Origin: Margaritifera margaritifera
Taxonomy: Eukaryota > Mollusca > Bivalvia > Unionida > Margaritiferidae
Assembly (NCBI GenBank): GCA_029931535.1
Contig: JAQPZY010001521.1
Coordinates: forward strand, 1,933,001-1,997,000
Direction: 5' to 3'
DNA: 64,000 nucleotides
Of the stretch, positions 11,878-24,270 are shown piece after piece (the first letter of the stretch is position 1; each line of letters opens with the position of its first letter). A program made the position numbers and the translations under genes. A model generated the notes under the pieces. The model saw nothing but the letters and a program-made list of their open reading frames with translations, ran no database searches and was not told where the DNA came from.

Positions 11878-14800
11878 CCAGATACCAGTTTCTAGTATAA
11901 CGCCCGGGAAGTGGGCAGCAAGAGAGCCTACATGTACGTGGCAAATGAAGGGCCTATATTCCATCAACACATCTACTCTGGACGAGGACTCAGGTCTTGG
12001 AATGGATATAGAACAGGTAAAAAGCTGGACAGCAATAAATCCACAGTAGAATTCTACTCGATAATCGAGAGAGTAGAATAAATATATATCAAATGCATTT
12101 CTTGCACACTATATCAAGAAATTCTTCAGTCTTCATATTTTTAAAAAATCTGAATTTGAAGTTGATTTCTTCGTTGAAAGTCACGACACTTGATTTGACG
12201 TATCTTCGTACATGTAGTACTCAACCTATGATTAACAGGATGTCTAGGTTATATTTAGAATCTTTGTTTTTTTATTTTTATTTTAATAAAAAATATAAAA
12301 GTAAAGTTTCTATACAAACATATACATTTATCATTCATTTCGATACGTACGTGAACTTTTTAAGGTTTCTGTATTAATTTCATGCAAAAGAAATTCCTAG
12401 TCTATATTTTCCGGAAGCAGAAATAGAAACGCTGTCCCGAGATGATTTGAATAAAGTTTTTGAGACATTATATATAAATAATAAAGACTTTTTTCTTCTT
12501 TATTTTAATTAATCAAAATGCACAAGCTCTAACTATTTAAATTACGTACGAGTGTTCAATTTACTTTATTGTGAGTCGGAATTGCCTTTTCCATTCAGGA
12601 ATTTACCCTGGCCACACCCCAGCTTGGTATGCCTATGTGTGAAGAGAATATGGGTGATTCACTAATAGAGGTATGAATTATTTTATTATTACGTCATAAC
12701 TGGCTCTCCCTTTTTCTACCTATATATCTGTCTACATGTATCCACTAGCATATATTGGTTGGTCAGTCGGATTATACTTTTGTATCAGCTTTATGTGCTT
12801 AGACTTGTTTATTTTTTTTATAAGCGATTAATTCTTTTACACGGGAAAGTGGCCACATATATACAAACATATATAAAGCAATTTAATTACATGTAAATAA
12901 ACAGAAAGTCCCACCCTTCATATGTACATGAATTAGTTATTTTGCATTCATATTTTTTCTTCTACGAGTTAATGTTTCAGAAATGATCTCCATAGACTTT
13001 GGATCTCAAATCTTGTAGCTGATGTGAAGTAAATAAGACAGATCCCAGACAAAAACGAAATATTAACGAAATATTAACTCGTATGAATTACGTTACAAGG
13101 GCTCATTATAAATTGTCGTAACAAATTTGGATGTAGCTGAAAACTTAAATTGATTCGGACGATATCCTTAAGGTATGCTGGTATATTGTATATTATTAGA
13201 CCTTACACTTTTATTATTATTATTATTATTTTTTATCTAAATAGGACATTTAACTAAAATCTATATTTTCTCCAAAATACCGAATACAAAAGATACGACA
13301 GGTGTGCACGTTGAGGCTCGAAATAGAGAACCCTTGAACGAATTCCTGGGACTCTTCCAAATAGAAGCTGGCAATTTTTATTTTGACAAAGATAACGTAG
13401 TATACAAATGATTTATTAACTTTACATTGACTGTTCTAGTTCTTATTGACACGTTCATTTAAATTGGACGCCAGTTCCAACAATGAAGTACATATCATGA
13501 AGCAAAAGTGTTGTTAAATTATTGCTCCATTTAATTTCAGACTAGACGTCAATCAGAGAAGTGCTTTCAATCTTTTTACACAAAAAGATGCCTTTTTAAC
13601 AACAAGCGTTCACTGCACCAGGAAGAAAATGTTTCATCTGCGTCAAAAAGATTAAGGGATGAGGGTTTCTCACCGATGCCGTCATCTTTGACAATTTTGG
13701 CCAACGTAAGTTATACATTACGCTGTTTCTTTTCATACAGTTTAATACAAGATTCGAAAACACTTCTTTTTAAAGTTGTCTTTTTTCTTCTTTTAATTCA
13801 TAAAAATATGTAAAGACTTCAGTATTACCCTTGTCAAGTGAACGGAGATTTTCTTATTGATGAGCAATTAAAATACCTGTATTCACAGGTAATTCCCACT
13901 TGTTAATATTTGGCTTAATTCGATATTACGAAGAATTATTTCCATTTACACCCATTTTTTCGAGTTTTATTAAGACTGCCTCTGCCAATTTATAATTGTT
14001 TGAAATAATGGTAGTATCGACTTTAATACTTAGATTGGTACAAAATAAATTGAATAAACTGTAGGCGAATAACAGTAATTGAAGAAAAACAAGGTCATTC
14101 ATTTTTTCCCACATGGTGTCCGTGTTAAAAGTTCAGCATTGAAGCTGTTGAATTTGCTGGTGAACAAGACGTGCAAAAAGTACCCCCCCCCCCCCCCGGG
14201 TCAGCAGAAGTTAGATCCAAATGATGTCATTTTGGAGAAAACCCCGGTATCGGAACCCGTGCGTCTGTGTCATTTTTCTGGTAATTTGTGCGCCTACCGC
14301 TTGTGCAACTTGTTCTCAGAGTTGTCACTAACACCAGAAAAAGTTGAACAGATCTGCCGAAAATAACAGTATCCATGCGTAGATGTTCTGATACTATCAA
14401 AATGAACAGCATTTAAATTGCGTCAAAACCAGCATATCTTGAAATAAAAAATTGGATATATTTTGAATGATAAAAAGGAATATATACATTTTCCTCCATT
14501 GCAGTTATCTCCAAGCTCGGACCCTACCACTACAATTGTCGACGCAGTGAATCGCATGACTTTTGAATCTGACCTTATTGCTGACGGGTCAAGGACGTAT
14601 AGTCTTCCTACAATACCCAGCAAACACAAGAACCTGAGATGTATAACCACCGATACGGTAAGATCAAACCTGGTTTGCATATTACCTAGGAAAAAGCATT
14701 TTCCGGTTAATATAAAGTATATCCAGATTCATGTTACGTTTTTGTCTCTTAGAGGGACGGCTGACGACCGCATTTTGTATAAAGATCATTGTACTTCTTG

Positions 14801-15573
14801 TAAATACCAACTGTATCAAATTTTTCATTTCCTAAATGCTTGCGAATTTGCATAACATCAAATTCAATACGACGTAATATTCACTGGGTTATACCGAAGA
14901 AAATATGTACTTCTTTAATAATGTGTTTGGTTTAATTTAAAATATTAAAACATACAACCAAACCAATCTTAAAGACTTCAGCCCTAAGATTGTGTCCTCA
15001 AACGTAAAAAGATTGGAAATTGTTAGAATGATCTCCATAACACACAGAAAAGGCTTGGTCTCTCAGGACAGGTTTGGTTACTATTTGACGTCGTATATCG
15101 TATGTTTTCCTTGCTATTGTAATATTTGGGATAGACATCCCGCAATTGACAAAAAAAAAAAAAAAGTCTGCGAAAATGAATATTAATCAGAAAATAAGTT
15201 AAAAATATAAATTAGAAGCACCTAAATTTAACCTGTGTTACTTCTTTATAATAATATTTTGTATGTGTGCAAACATATTGAACAAAAGAGTTTCTCTTGA
15301 AATTTTGGGTCTTTAGTGGTATGGATTTATTTATTCACAGATGGCTGGAGTTCTAAGAGGCGACTACGCTGGGATTATTAAAAACTGTACTATTATCGAC
15401 TGTAGATACCCCTACGAGTTTGAAGGCGGACACATTGAGGTATGTGATTTATAAGAAAAGGCTGTGTACTACTTTTTAAAAAATGTTCCAACTATGCTTT
15501 TTTATAATTTCGTTTGATTTCAATTTATTTGTGCCATGTACGAATGTGTAATTAAAACAGCAACATCAACAGC

Positions 15574-15615
<42 letters not shown>

Positions 15616-18258
15616 AATAATAATAATAATAAATGAAGTGTTTGTTTTAGTATATACCTCGCTTATGTGAATTTATTTTACCTTTGGAGGACTTATTGAG
15701 CACAACATTTGCTTACACCAATGTGCGTTATTCTTTTTGATTAATAAAAAACCGCAATCAGAAGTACTTATCAACCAAGTGAATCCTTTTTCTCATTTAT
15801 CTTCTGCAGTTTTCATATTTCTCTATTCTAGTACATTTTTTAGAACATGTTGCCATACCAAACGTGAACACAAGCCCATATGACTGAATCTCTTTCGCCT
15901 TTTATTCTTGTTGTGATGGGTTTTTAATTTTGTTTTCATCTTTTGCAAATTTAATACTGTATCATTGCAGGGTGCTGTGAATTTCTACACAAAAGAAATG
16001 ATGCAAAACTTCCTACATCAAACTTTCAACAAGACTTACGACACCCAAAGGCGTATACTTATCTTTCATTGTGAATTTTCCTCAGAGAGAGGGCCAAAAA
16101 TGTAAGTATACATGTCCCATTTCTACCATAGGAAAATGTTTCTTAAAGAATGCTTTATTGCATTTCTATCCACTTACTGATTCGTGCGAAACTGAGCAAT
16201 GTTTAAACCAAAGTGTGGATCCAAAGAAATATTGCACGCTACAGAGAAATATTTGCTGATTTGGTTTCCTCGATATATTTCGAGTCTCAAAAGTTAGAGA
16301 TCTCCTTCTTGAAGGAGCTCTAGCGTAGGATTTTAGCCCCATATTTTGGGGATGGGGTTATTTTTGTTTAAATTGAAAAGTGTTTCCTTAAATTGAAATT
16401 AAACAGTATCTTGCATACTGCACTGCAGATAATAATTTTCGTCCGAGTAGTTTGGACTCTTGGTTTTTCGAGTTAAGTCTTGTATCGTTTTCATGTTGGA
16501 CTCAGTTTTCGAAATCTGTGTCTCTCTAGATTTCTATCGTCAGAGCCACTTTCGATAGCTCCATGCAGATTTGCCTCCCTTTGGGTACTATGAAGGGTTA
16601 AAACAGGATTATTTTATTTTTTCATTTTTGTTTTCTCCGATGATTTATATTTTGCATTTGGAGTGAATCGGGAGACAAACGTAGAACTCTGAATAGGTAG
16701 GTTTCACTTTCAGTCAGATTTACCTCCCCTGGAAATAGGTGGCGGTCATTTTTAATTGTCAACCTTCCATTACATTATTATTAACAGGAGTCGTAATTAG
16801 TTTCATATTACATGATTCTGCAAGTTGTTACAAATAGAGCCATGGAAATGACATTTTTTCTTCATACATATTTTCCTATAATAATTCTATTTTTCCAAGA
16901 AAAAGTGTCTACCTGATATCTAAATTGTCATGAAATGAATTTCCTTCATACATTTACTATTAAAAGATAACCGCACAGATAGAAGACGTACATTTATGGA
17001 AAATTATTAAAGCATCTTATGTCATATCAAAACTTTCCATAACCGCTCACTAAATACTTCCATATTTCTTTCTTCATTTTTTGGAAAATTAAAAACTTTA
17101 ACAAAAATTCATTCCGCGACAGAATCCCAATACTGGATGCTAACTGTAATTACTTCTGCCTTTTATTTAAATATTTATTGATTGCAGGTATCGCTTCTTG
17201 AGAGAGCAGGACAGGATTCTGAATAAGGACAAATATCCTCACCTGTGCTACCCAGAAGTGTACCTGTTAGAGGGAGGTTACAAGGCCTTTTATGAAAACC
17301 ACAAGGTAAGAATCTTGAAAAAACTAAACATTCGAAAGTGGACTATGTTAGTCAATAGAAAAAGATTCTATAAATATCATACATATACTGATTTGCTGAT
17401 TTAATCCAGGGATGACTAACCAATTACTGAATGATAATCATGGAATTGTAAACTCTACGAAGGATAATGTCTCAGTTTATAAAGTATTTTTGTACAAAAT
17501 TTATTTAATAAAATGTGTAATGTTTGGGAGGAGAAAAATGGAGAGAGCAGTTTCGAGTTTTTGGTTGAGAAGGATCAAACATTCGTACTGTTACAAAAAT
17601 GGGCCGCTTATGAATTTTCTAAATTCTAAAGCACACAAAACATTTAGAACTTGCATGTATTTGCTACCCCCACCCTCTAATAAACGTCCCCCACCTACCA
17701 CAAACATTTGGCAGGTACAGCGGAAATGCCATGGAACCAAGTTTAAATCGAAATCTTTCTAAGTACACTCTGTTCGAACGCAGCCAACGGGTTATGGCAC
17801 TCCCCGCTTTGCCTGCACGCACCAACCCCCATTAAGTACCGGGTCATCTACGAGTGTGTCTGCTACACACGAATGCCTATATCCATGCGGATGCGAGTAT
17901 AGTCGAGAGGGAATGGGAGTTGGTGTGTGCAGGCAAGGCGATCAGTGCCGTAATACGCGGACAGAGTTCGAATATGAGGAGAGGACGAATTAAACATTCT
18001 CTAACCTGTATGATGATGTTCTTTCTCCATATTCTTTCTTTTCTTCTATTCTTTACCCAGTGTTTTAGCAGATTTCCCTCTATCATTCAAACATGTAGGA
18101 GTCAAGAATTTCTCTTGACATTTGTGTGTAGTGTTTGTTTTGTGGGTGTAAGTTGTTTCTTTCCCTGACGAAGAGCTTGTTAGCTGGAAACGTAGGAAAA
18201 CTGTTTTGACATCTGCGCCGGTATCAATATTCTCTCTCTCTCCCTCTCTCTCTCTCTC

Positions 18259-18343
<85 letters not shown>

Positions 18344-18631
18344 AGTGCAACAAGAGGAAAGAACATATAGTAAGGATGAAAAATAAATAGATAAATAAAA
18401 CTGTTCCCAGGGTTCTGGGTTTTTTTCTTTTTCTTTTTTTGCTGTATTTTATTTCAATTTCTTTTCTTTCTTTTTTATATTTTGTTCTAGCATTACTGTG
18501 AACCGATGGACTACAAACCGATGTTGCACAAAGACCATGCTGTTCAACTACGTCACTTCAAGACAAAGTCTAAATCCTGGTCCGCCGGAGATAAAAGACA
18601 GGACCATCTTCGCCACAAACTGGTCTTCTAA
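9748..18631 (+). CDS. cdc25: CDC25 M-phase inducer phosphatase, copy 1 (10 exons, 352 aa)
   Basis: Dual-specificity phosphatase of the CDC25 family, which activates cyclin-dependent kinases by removing the inhibitory phosphates on the Thr-Tyr pair of the ATP loop. Exons: 9748-9761, 10065-10095, 11882-12016, 12599-12670, 13541-13705, 14505-14657, 15341-15439, 15971-16101, 17188-17305, 18491-18631 (TAA). All introns are GT-AG and all joins keep frame. Residues 51-57 (DSGLGMD) resemble the DSG degron of animal CDC25A. Residues 104-130 hold KRSL and SKRLR basic patches and an SPMP site. Residues 208-216 (IIDCRYPYE) contain Cys211, at the place of the family's back-door cysteine. The rhodanese-type catalytic loop HCEFSSERG has Cys257 and Arg263, and the CEPMDYKPM signature starts at 309. 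Most animal CDC25s are about 470-570 aa, so the N-terminal part is short. The start was chosen for the ATG with A at -3 and the upstream stop. Confidence 0.95.
10369..11830 (-). pseudogene. 5'-truncated LINE (family A) inserted in intron 2 of CDC25 copy 1
   Basis: Minus-strand translation gives a frameshifted YADD near 11750. It then gives [29 protein letters not shown] at 11635-11740 (shown here only as blocks: [15 protein letters not shown]) and [15 protein letters not shown] near 11370-11420. C-terminal debris follows down to about 10370. Intron 2 of copy 1 is 1786 bp against 403 bp in copy 2, and both share GTAATGGAAATGTG just before the insertion. The element is therefore absent from copy 2 and was probably inserted after the duplication. 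Truncation at the 5' end is typical of target-primed reverse transcription. Confidence 0.85.
11834..11877. repeat. (ATT)n microsatellite at the intron 2 / exon 3 acceptor
   Basis: ATT repeats run up to the CCAG acceptor of exon 3. Copy 2 has the same arrangement (44987-45079). The tract replaces a normal polypyrimidine tract with alternating T-rich triplets. Confidence 0.93.
13208..13231. repeat. Short (TTA)n tract in intron 4
   Basis: About eight TTA units in copy 1, absent at the matching place in copy 2 (near 46355). Confidence 0.85.
14183..14197. repeat. Poly-C run in intron 5
   Basis: Fifteen consecutive C residues, absent from the equivalent intron of copy 2. The frames that cross it are intronic. 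Confidence 0.9.
15561..15631. repeat. (CAA)n/(TAA)n microsatellite in intron 7
   Basis: CAA repeats followed by TAA repeats. Intron 7 of copy 2 has a shorter related tract at about 48700-48762. Confidence 0.93.
17769..17985. repeat. Foldback (inverted repeat) in intron 9 of copy 1
   Basis: The arm at 17791-17831 pairs with 17914-17954 in inverted orientation, with 33 of 41 positions matching by eye. Weaker pairing extends outward (TTCGAA on both outer sides). Copy 2 keeps only part of the left arm (GCGCACCAGTCCCCATTA, about 51740). Together with the region at 18160-18199 this looks like a small retroelement or MITE remnant. The family is not recognised. Confidence 0.55.
18160..18199 (+). ncRNA. 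Hammerhead-ribozyme-like motif (Penelope-type terminal sequence)
   Basis: Core elements in order: TTTCC (18160-18164), CTGACGA (18165-18171), an AGCT-TGTT-AGCT hairpin (18174-18185), GAAA (18187-18190), CGTA, then GGAAA (18195-18199), which can pair with TTTCC as stem I. The palindromic ACGT would allow only a minimal stem III, as in dimeric hammerheads known from Penelope-like elements. The closing pair of stem II is G-G and there is an extra A, so it may be inactive. It lies in intron 9 of copy 1 and is absent from copy 2. Confidence 0.35.
18231..18341. repeat. (CT)n then (TA)n microsatellites in intron 9
   Basis: CT tract with interruptions, a short TG stretch, then about 75 bp of TA. Copy 2 has only a short TA tract near 51790. 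Confidence 0.95.
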
Positions 18632-19489
18632 TATAATGGACTGATTCTCTATTTGCCTATATCTACATAGCTTCGCGATGTGTTCAAGGGAATAGCAATA
18701 GCTGATAGTAAGACTGGTTTCTGACGATTCGTTCCTACCCGCGTGTGCAGTATTCGAGCTATATTTCAGGCATCGTGGTCAACATGGTGTCCATTGCGGT
18801 CAACGGTGTGCATTGCTAGGAAACTTAGAGCGGAATGCTGGTCGTCGAGGGTACTGGGTTTGTAGGTTTCAAGATAGTTTGGTTTGATCTGACAAGGCAA
18901 GACTACTCTTCAAGGGTAACTTTGCCATCGGAAATTCCAGGGTGCAAGAGCGATCGGTGTTGCAGGTTTGTAGTCCTAGGATGAGGAGCAGCCGTCGAGT
19001 GTCCTATTGCTCCCCCAAAGGTACACTGGCGAACAATGGCGGCAACGTTAAAGCTCAAAGAGACTCGTTTCCGTGTGTCACAGACAAACTAGGGAGGTCA
19101 TAAATGTACCACCCATTCCGGAGAACTGCTTTGATGTGTCTGCCATCATTTTCTAACCATTCGGTGCCTTTTGAAAGCAATATTAGTGCTAAAATTGGAC
19201 AAAGATTGAGTGAATTGTACGAAATATACATACATGCAATTTCCTGGCAGAATGGTTAGCGGTAAATGAGTGAAATTTCACGATATTCGTTCAAATATGT
19301 TATGCATTTAATGCTGACTTCCACGTTTCCAGTGATGTACTGAAAAGTGTAATTGCTGTTTCAAGACGTACGCATATTACTCGTTTCAGAGTATCAGTTG
19401 TGCATGCTATTTTTGTGCTCGAGTGAAAGCAAACGTGTATGGCAAAGACCTGGGAGGTTTGAGTCATTCATGCATATTAATAAATAAAA
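18632..19489 (+). other. 3' UTR of CDC25 copy 1 with poly(A) signals
   Basis: Sequence after the stop codon is well conserved with 52087-53109 downstream of copy 2. Overlapping AATAAA hexamers at 19479-19484 and 19483-19488 match the hexamers at 53095-53104 in copy 2. Two copies of the 21-bp unit that is amplified in copy 2 lie at 18780-18819. The extent is inferred from the hexamers and the conservation. Confidence 0.6.
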
Positions 19490-20984
19490 CAATGTATTAT
19501 ATTTTATGCGTTGTAATGTAGCAAAGAGAAAAGAAAACAAGTTCTCCAAGAAAAGAAATCTCACTGTAAGGAAAAATGTATATATTAATTCGTGCAAGCA
19601 AATTTCCCCTTTTACACTATCTAGTCGTGCTCTTTTTAGCCTTTCTTTCTTTCCTTGTTTCTGTATCTACTGTGTTATATGCAAGTAAACAAATTGTTGT
19701 CAAAATTGTAGAAATATTAAAGGATGAACATAATATTGCAGTTTATGTTAACAATCCTTTGAAATTGTATAATCATATTGAAACCTCGTGGACCCATATT
19801 TAATCATTATCGCATTTGTTTGAAAAGTTAATTGATGTAAATTTAGGAGTGTCTCTCTTATATGATTGTTTCGAAACATTGTAATAATTCTCATAAAGTT
19901 TGAAAAATACCCTGGTATTTCTGGAAAAGTATATGAAATATATTTACAACATCATATATATTGAATCAGTTACAAAGTCCATTCAAGTTGTGATAAGTAT
20001 TACTTATAGTCAAAAGTTTCTAATAAAAAGAAGGATAATACCTTTCATTTTTTTAATACATAAATTGATTAATATTAGTTTTAGTTGCTATCTGATTATA
20101 CTACACACAAACACACTCACTCACTCTCATTCCATATTGTATCTAATGTATTGATAATAGAAGTAAAATCTGCATATTTATACGTGGATATATTATGCAT
20201 AATGTTTTATACCCTCGATGTATGTTTATAAAAATATGTTGAATGTAGACATATTTTCATAGGTGGCGGCTGTAAATTTGGGATAAAAACCTTGGAACTG
20301 GAGGACAGTGTTATTTTCTATTTTTCAAGTACTTTATGCTCCCTTCGAAAAAAATTTCAAAGCGTGTCTCTCATGTCATATTTTATGCATGTACTGCACT
20401 CTGTCTGTTCTTCTATATGTCTATCAGTTTTATATGCATAAACGTGTTTTAATTTTAATGACACCCCAAACCACCAACACCCCAAGAACAAAAAATAAAA
20501 AAATGGGCGTAGCAGATGAGCAGATACTATTTCCAAATCTTGCGTACGTGCATTTCCAAAGTGTGGTGCTGAACTACAGTGGGACTTTTTTTTCTAAAGT
20601 TTGCATCTCAATTCCAAAGCCATGAAAGTGGTTAGGACGCACGTATGCGTGTTCGCGTGGACAGATAGAAACACTTAGCCCATATCCCCGTTGTACAATC
20701 AGTAAAGGGACAGGTAGAGTAACTTCGATTGAATTCGTGCATAACAGATAGTAGGGTGGAATCGAACGGGGGGGGGGGGGGAGAGCGCGGATAGAGAGAG
20801 AGTCTGGCTTTTGATTTTTTATCGTCCCGTTAGACGTCTTTTGGTGACACCGTTCCAGAGAAAGGGAGACTTTTTATTTGGTTGGCGTTTTATAGCACAA
20901 CAACACTTTTTAGGTTTTACTGTGCCCAAAAGTTACAATTCGCTATTTTTAAAAACATAATTTCAGTTCTTTTCTAAAAGCACC
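19490..20984. other. Intergenic sequence downstream of copy 1
   Basis: Aligns with 53110-54660 of unit 2. No exon recognised. Short open frames differ between the two copies. A G-rich run lies at about 20770-20780. Confidence 0.65.
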
Positions 20985-21092
<108 letters not shown>

Positions 21093-21850
21093 AGCCGGGT
21101 TTGCAACAATGAACAAGAATTTTATGACGCTTGTTCAATGCTTTTTGCAGGACTACGAGAAAGGGATTACAAAATCAGTGAACTTAGGAAATTAAATCTG
21201 GGGTATTAAGAAGAATAAATATTCGCAACAAAGCACAAGAAATAATTCCGTTCATTGTTAATTTCAATAGACGTTCGCCCGCTGCATCAATTTATCCTAG
21301 AGAAAATTTTAGTGATTTGCAACAAACATTTCCTAAAGCGTTTGGAATATGCACTTTGGTAACAGCTTACAAACGAAACAGAACATAAAGGACATTTTTG
21401 TAAGATCCAAACTACCGAATATTGACAAACCTGGTTGTTTAAAGCGTTAATTTAGTGGTTGTTTAAAGCGTTAATTTAGTGGTTGGAAGCTGTGTGATTT
21501 CCTAACTAGTTCAGACATAGTAAAAATCTTAGAAGTTTCAAAATTAAACAACATATTTAATGTGATACGCACAATATGATGTATGTGGTGTATTGTTTAA
21601 ACTGTAAAAGGCAGTATGTATGGGAAACTTAAAGAAATTTACACGCTAGGATGGAGGGGTATTTTTCTCACATATGATGGCAAAGCATATAAAACATCTA
21701 CTTAAACATTTGAGTATAAACTGTAGCAAAGATCATTTGAGAGTGATTGGCATTGAGTATAACATCTACTGGTCAAAAGCGGATAGAAGGAAAAGAGAAC
21801 AATTCTGGATTAATCGTTTATGAGATTAAAATTCCATCCACGGTGTAACC
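21093..21850 (+). pseudogene. Penelope-like retroelement 3' remnant, unit 1
   Basis: A frameshifted version of the element at 54785-55515. It includes blocks such as INIRNKAQEIIPFIVNFNR, then the region RDIFVRSKLPNIDKP (after a frameshift) and a C-terminal REQFWINRL near 21800, typical of the GIY-YIG end of Penelope-like elements. A 32-bp direct duplication (GTTGTTTAAAGCGTTAATTT core) lies at about 21433-21483. It was inherited from before the unit duplication. Confidence 0.7.
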
Positions 21851-21979
21851 TCAATCATAGTCTTTTGCATCTTTTATTATCATGGTATAAATTTCTTTCT
21901 TCAAACCTTAATTTTGTTTCTTCTTTTTCTTTCTACTAAACTTTATGAGGGGTCGTTGAGAAAGATTCGGTCGCATCTT

Positions 21980-21994
21980 TCTATCAATCTATCA

Positions 21995-22065
<71 letters not shown>
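21980..22065. repeat. (TATC)n microsatellite, second tract
   Basis: TATC repeats on the far side of the Penelope-like remnant, so that the element is flanked by TATC arrays in unit 1. Confidence 0.97.
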
Positions 22066-24010
22066 CAAGTGTTTCACAAAGTAGCATACAGAAATTGTAA
22101 ATGATACCGGAATGCACTTTGTTTTAATGTCTTGCTCGTGTACTGTAGGACGCTGAATGCACGACTTTTGTCTAGTCAATGACAGCGGGAATTGAGACAT
22201 AGAAATGGCCTTTCCATCATCATAATCATCGTCGTCGACGGTAGCAGTTTAGGGTTTACTTTTTTTTTAAAAAAACTGGTTTGAATGTGGGCTCGACATG
22301 CAAGACCTGGACTTCTTCCGTAATTTAAATTGTTGATCACAGCGGGTCGGAAGATATTAAAGAGTGCTTTATGAGGGTACATACATGTGTTCCACTAATA
22401 AATATATACAATAACAAACGTACAGTAGACTTTTAGAAATACATAAGGGTCATTTCGACCCCAAATATCTATATATTTATCACCTTTAATTCTGCATTTA
22501 TGTTGTCACGTATATCTGCCTATGCATATCTGTCTAAATGTATGTATGTGCCAAACCACTTGAACGTCTTTATCAATTTGAGATAGGAATAATTCTTTGT
22601 ATTAGGTATCTGGGTCGTGTTATATAGTGCATGGCGTGAAGTACCGATCTATGATTGGACAGGCTTACTGATGGCTCATACGAATATGATGCAGGAAAAA
22701 TCATCCAAGTGTGAAAATGGGATCTCGTGAATGTGTTGTTGTTAGTTGATTAGAGGAAATTTATTTGTAGTATTTGCACGTTTAAGACCCCTTCAGTTGA
22801 CAATGACTTTTGTCTTGAGGTCCTTGGAAAGAGGGAAAACATCGACTTTAAGCCTGACTCACGCAAGTGTCGTTTGATTCGTTCGGTAGTGAGACCCCTT
22901 GCGTGTTACACTATTATTCTGTATGAATGATTCTAATCTTGATTAATGTTGCAGGACAACAATATACCATCAATATCTTTGGTACAATCATTGGCATATT
23001 GAAGAGAAGATAATCAAACATGTCGAGGATCGGGTATCATGCAAACAATAAAGATCCGTGATTGCAGGACAATGAAATATATACCAACAAATCCCACTGG
23101 CATGAATGACAGCAGAAGGATAATTCACTTTCTACACAATGTAAAAAAATCAATAAACTCTTTATGTCTGCACTTAGCACTGACACTGTATACTTACCTG
23201 ATACTTATCTACTACTTGTTTGGAATTACGCCTTGCATGCAAGTAAATAATTATCACTGCTGGGAATCGACCGTTTAAATATTACGAATCATAATGATCT
23301 TATGAAAAGGGTATACATGGACCAATTAAAATATAAATGACGCCATCACAATTTTCGTGCCAAAATTATTATATCTATGGATTACCATGAGTAAAGATTA
23401 ACAAAATCCTTCATATGCTTCTGTGAAGGATACAAAAATTCCTCCCGAGGGTAGAATTTTCATATCGTACACTAAAGCTTAATGAAGGATTCTTTTTCTC
23501 ACATTTCTGTACGAATAATGACGGTCGAAGTCAAAATGGCATATTGTGAATACTGAAAAATTCAGTGTAAATTGTACATGACGTTTAAACACATTTTAGC
23601 TTTGAAAGAACATCGGTTGAAACGGCAACGATAATGGTAATACACAGCGTCCGAATTGTGTACTGCAAATGGCTTGAGCAATAATATAAATGTGAACAGT
23701 TCAAAATATAAAGTCAACTCTTGTCTATAAGATTAATCGAAACGGACACACACACAAAAAAAGTAATAGTCCCCGATTTAAATTTGGTCTAGAGTTGACT
23801 TACCCTTCATAAATAATAATGAGCATTTGAATTTTTAAAAAATAACAATTACAACAACGGCTTTTTTGACTCGAAATTGGACTAAAGACGTAATACATGC
23901 ATCTAGGCCGATCAGTGTGAAACGGCTTGTTTGCCGACACTTAACTTCAACCACTGCTCGTTTTAGTACGTAAATGTGTTGCAATTAATGTTTATCTTGA
24001 TTATTGTGAA
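22066..24010. other. Intergenic sequence of unit 1
   Basis: Up to about 23110 it aligns with 55670-57505 of unit 2 (anchor ATCGGGTATCATGCAAACAA at 23031 and 57420). Beyond that it is absent from unit 2. No gene recognised. Confidence 0.6.
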
Positions 24011-24270
24011 CAGACCCGCAGAGGGGTGGGGGAGGCAATTGCCCAGTGGCCCGGTGATTTTTAAGGGCCCGTAGTCAACTCAGTTATAAAAAAAATCAAT
24101 TTTTGCAGTAAATATTAAAATTTGTTCCTTGCAATAGTCTAAGTTATGGTAGATTACTACAGGTTTCATATGCAAAACTGTACACAGGTTTTTATACACA
24201 AAAAATTTAAATAGTTTTGGGGCCCATGACTGCTCTGCCAAGGGGCTCGGAATTTCTGTCGGTGGGCCTG
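24011..24270. mobile_element. hAT-like non-autonomous element with 8-bp TSD
   Basis: 260-bp element that begins CAGACCCGC and ends GCGGGTCTG-like (CGGTGGGCCTG). It is flanked by a perfect 8-bp duplication ATTGTGAA (24003-24010 and 24271-24278). TIRs starting with CAG and an 8-bp duplication are the marks of the hAT superfamily. It has no transposase coding capacity. Confidence 0.75.

Noticed and set aside
14079..14366. 95-codon frame across the poly-C run
   Set aside because: It lies in intron 5 of CDC25 copy 1, and the copy 2 counterpart has no such frame.
17412..17762. 116-codon frame in intron 9 of copy 1
   Set aside because: The matching intron of copy 2 does not keep the frame. No motif was seen.
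17930..17985. TTCGAAT next to a GC-rich stretch as a tRNA-like pol III B box
   Set aside because: No cloverleaf could be drawn and no A box at the right spacing. The bases are explained by the foldback arms.
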